The notes under the pieces were generated by a model. That model worked only from the letters and a program-made list of their open reading frames with translations, searched no databases and was not told where the DNA came from. Position numbers and translations under genes: made by a program. From Comamonadaceae bacterium (GTDB lineage: Bacteria > Pseudomonadota > Gammaproteobacteria > Burkholderiales > Burkholderiaceae_C), in contig JAJTBK010000248.1 in the NCBI GenBank assembly GCA_021286965.1, positions 1 to 13,456 on the forward strand: DNA of 13,456 nucleotides, given 5' to 3'. How positions within the stretch are numbered: position 1 is the first letter of the stretch; each line of letters starts with the position of its first letter. Positions 13,196 to 13,456 of this stretch are shown one piece after another.

Positions 13196-13456
13196 CACGC
13201 CACCCGCTTGCGCAGCAGCGCCAGGCCCGCGCGCGACTGCACCGGGCGGCCCAGGAAGTCGCTGATGTACGCCCCCGCGTCCACCAGCCGGTCGAGAGAG
13301 ATGCCGGTGTCGATGCCCATGCCGTGCAGCATGAAGACCAGGTCCTCGGTCGCCACGTTGCCCGTCGCGCCCTTGGCGTAGGGGCAGCCGCCCAGGCCGG
13401 CGATGCTGGCCTGGAAGTTCCACACCCCCAGCTGCAGCGCCGCCAGGGTGTTGGCC
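13195..13456 (-). CDS. mvaB: Hydroxymethylglutaryl-CoA lyase, C-terminal part
   Basis: Cleaves HMG-CoA to acetyl-CoA and acetoacetate, the last step of leucine breakdown. The gene enters from the right edge; 86 C-terminal residues of a protein normally near 300 are present. Diagnostic is the signature starting GLGGCPYAKGATGNVATEDL followed by VFML, with the catalytic-loop cysteine in GGCPYA; upstream of it ANTLAALQLGVWNFQASI also fits. The C-terminus LVDAGAYISDFLGRPVQSR is typical of the family. The stop (TGA, 13195-13197) shares its last base with the ATG of the DUF1289 gene, so the two are in one transcript. The rest of a leucine/isovalerate (liu-type) cluster may lie upstream outside the window, but nothing here proves it. 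Confidence 0.92.
   Translation of the reverse strand, partial: ANTLAALQLGVWNFQASIAGLGGCPYAKGATGNVATEDLVFMLHGMGIDTGISLDRLVDAGAYISDFLGRPVQSRAGLALLRKRVA

Overview
The window is about 13.5 kb of very GC-rich, densely packed bacterial chromosome. The gene families, the GC-biased codon use and a short interspersed repeat that I recall from Acidovorax/Comamonas-type genomes suggest a betaproteobacterium of the family Comamonadaceae. That assignment is inference; no rRNA or marker gene is present. I see no mobile element, tRNA, rRNA, CRISPR array or phage gene.

Region 1 (1-4172, + strand) is the 3' part of a branched-chain-amino-acid-type (HAAT) ABC transporter operon. It holds the C-terminal part of a LivM permease, a secreted periplasmic binding protein, a LivF ATPase with a basic C-terminal extension, and a phenylacetate-CoA-ligase-like adenylate-forming enzyme. 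The other permease (LivH) and ATPase (LivG) would be expected upstream, outside the window. Pairing with an acyl-CoA ligase suggests that the transporter imports an aromatic or other organic acid that is then activated to its CoA ester.

Region 2 (4163-7949, - strand) is a two-gene unit. A membrane-anchored sensor protein (periplasmic domain, HAMP-like linker, PAS, degenerate GGDEF, intact EAL) is predicted to be a c-di-GMP phosphodiesterase. It overlaps by 8 nt a GNAT-fold acyltransferase of the Acetyltransf_6 type. The acyltransferase gene converges on the ligase gene, and their 3' ends overlap by 10 bp.

Region 3 (8236-9834, + strand) is a methyl-accepting chemotaxis protein, divergent from the phosphodiesterase across a 286-bp gap. 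The two are plausible partners in motility and lifestyle control. Its 3' end overlaps the converging exonuclease gene by 22 bp.

Region 4 (9813-13456, - strand) is a tightly coupled series of five genes in transcription order: 3' end of HMG-CoA lyase, DUF1289 small cysteine-motif protein, 2-hydroxychromene-2-carboxylate-isomerase-like DsbA-fold protein, cNMP-binding/CBS/DUF294 nucleotidyltransferase-like protein, and DnaQ-like 3'-5' exonuclease. Junctions are TGATG, ATGA, a 10-nt gap and ATGA.

The most interesting observation is a pair of approximately 55-bp, hairpin-forming interspersed repeats. Each lies right after a stop codon inside an operon and both have the same orientation relative to transcription. 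One lies between livF and the ligase gene. The other has been absorbed into the reading frame of the DUF1289 protein, where it encodes residues 5-22. I did not find a clearly novel multi-gene system.
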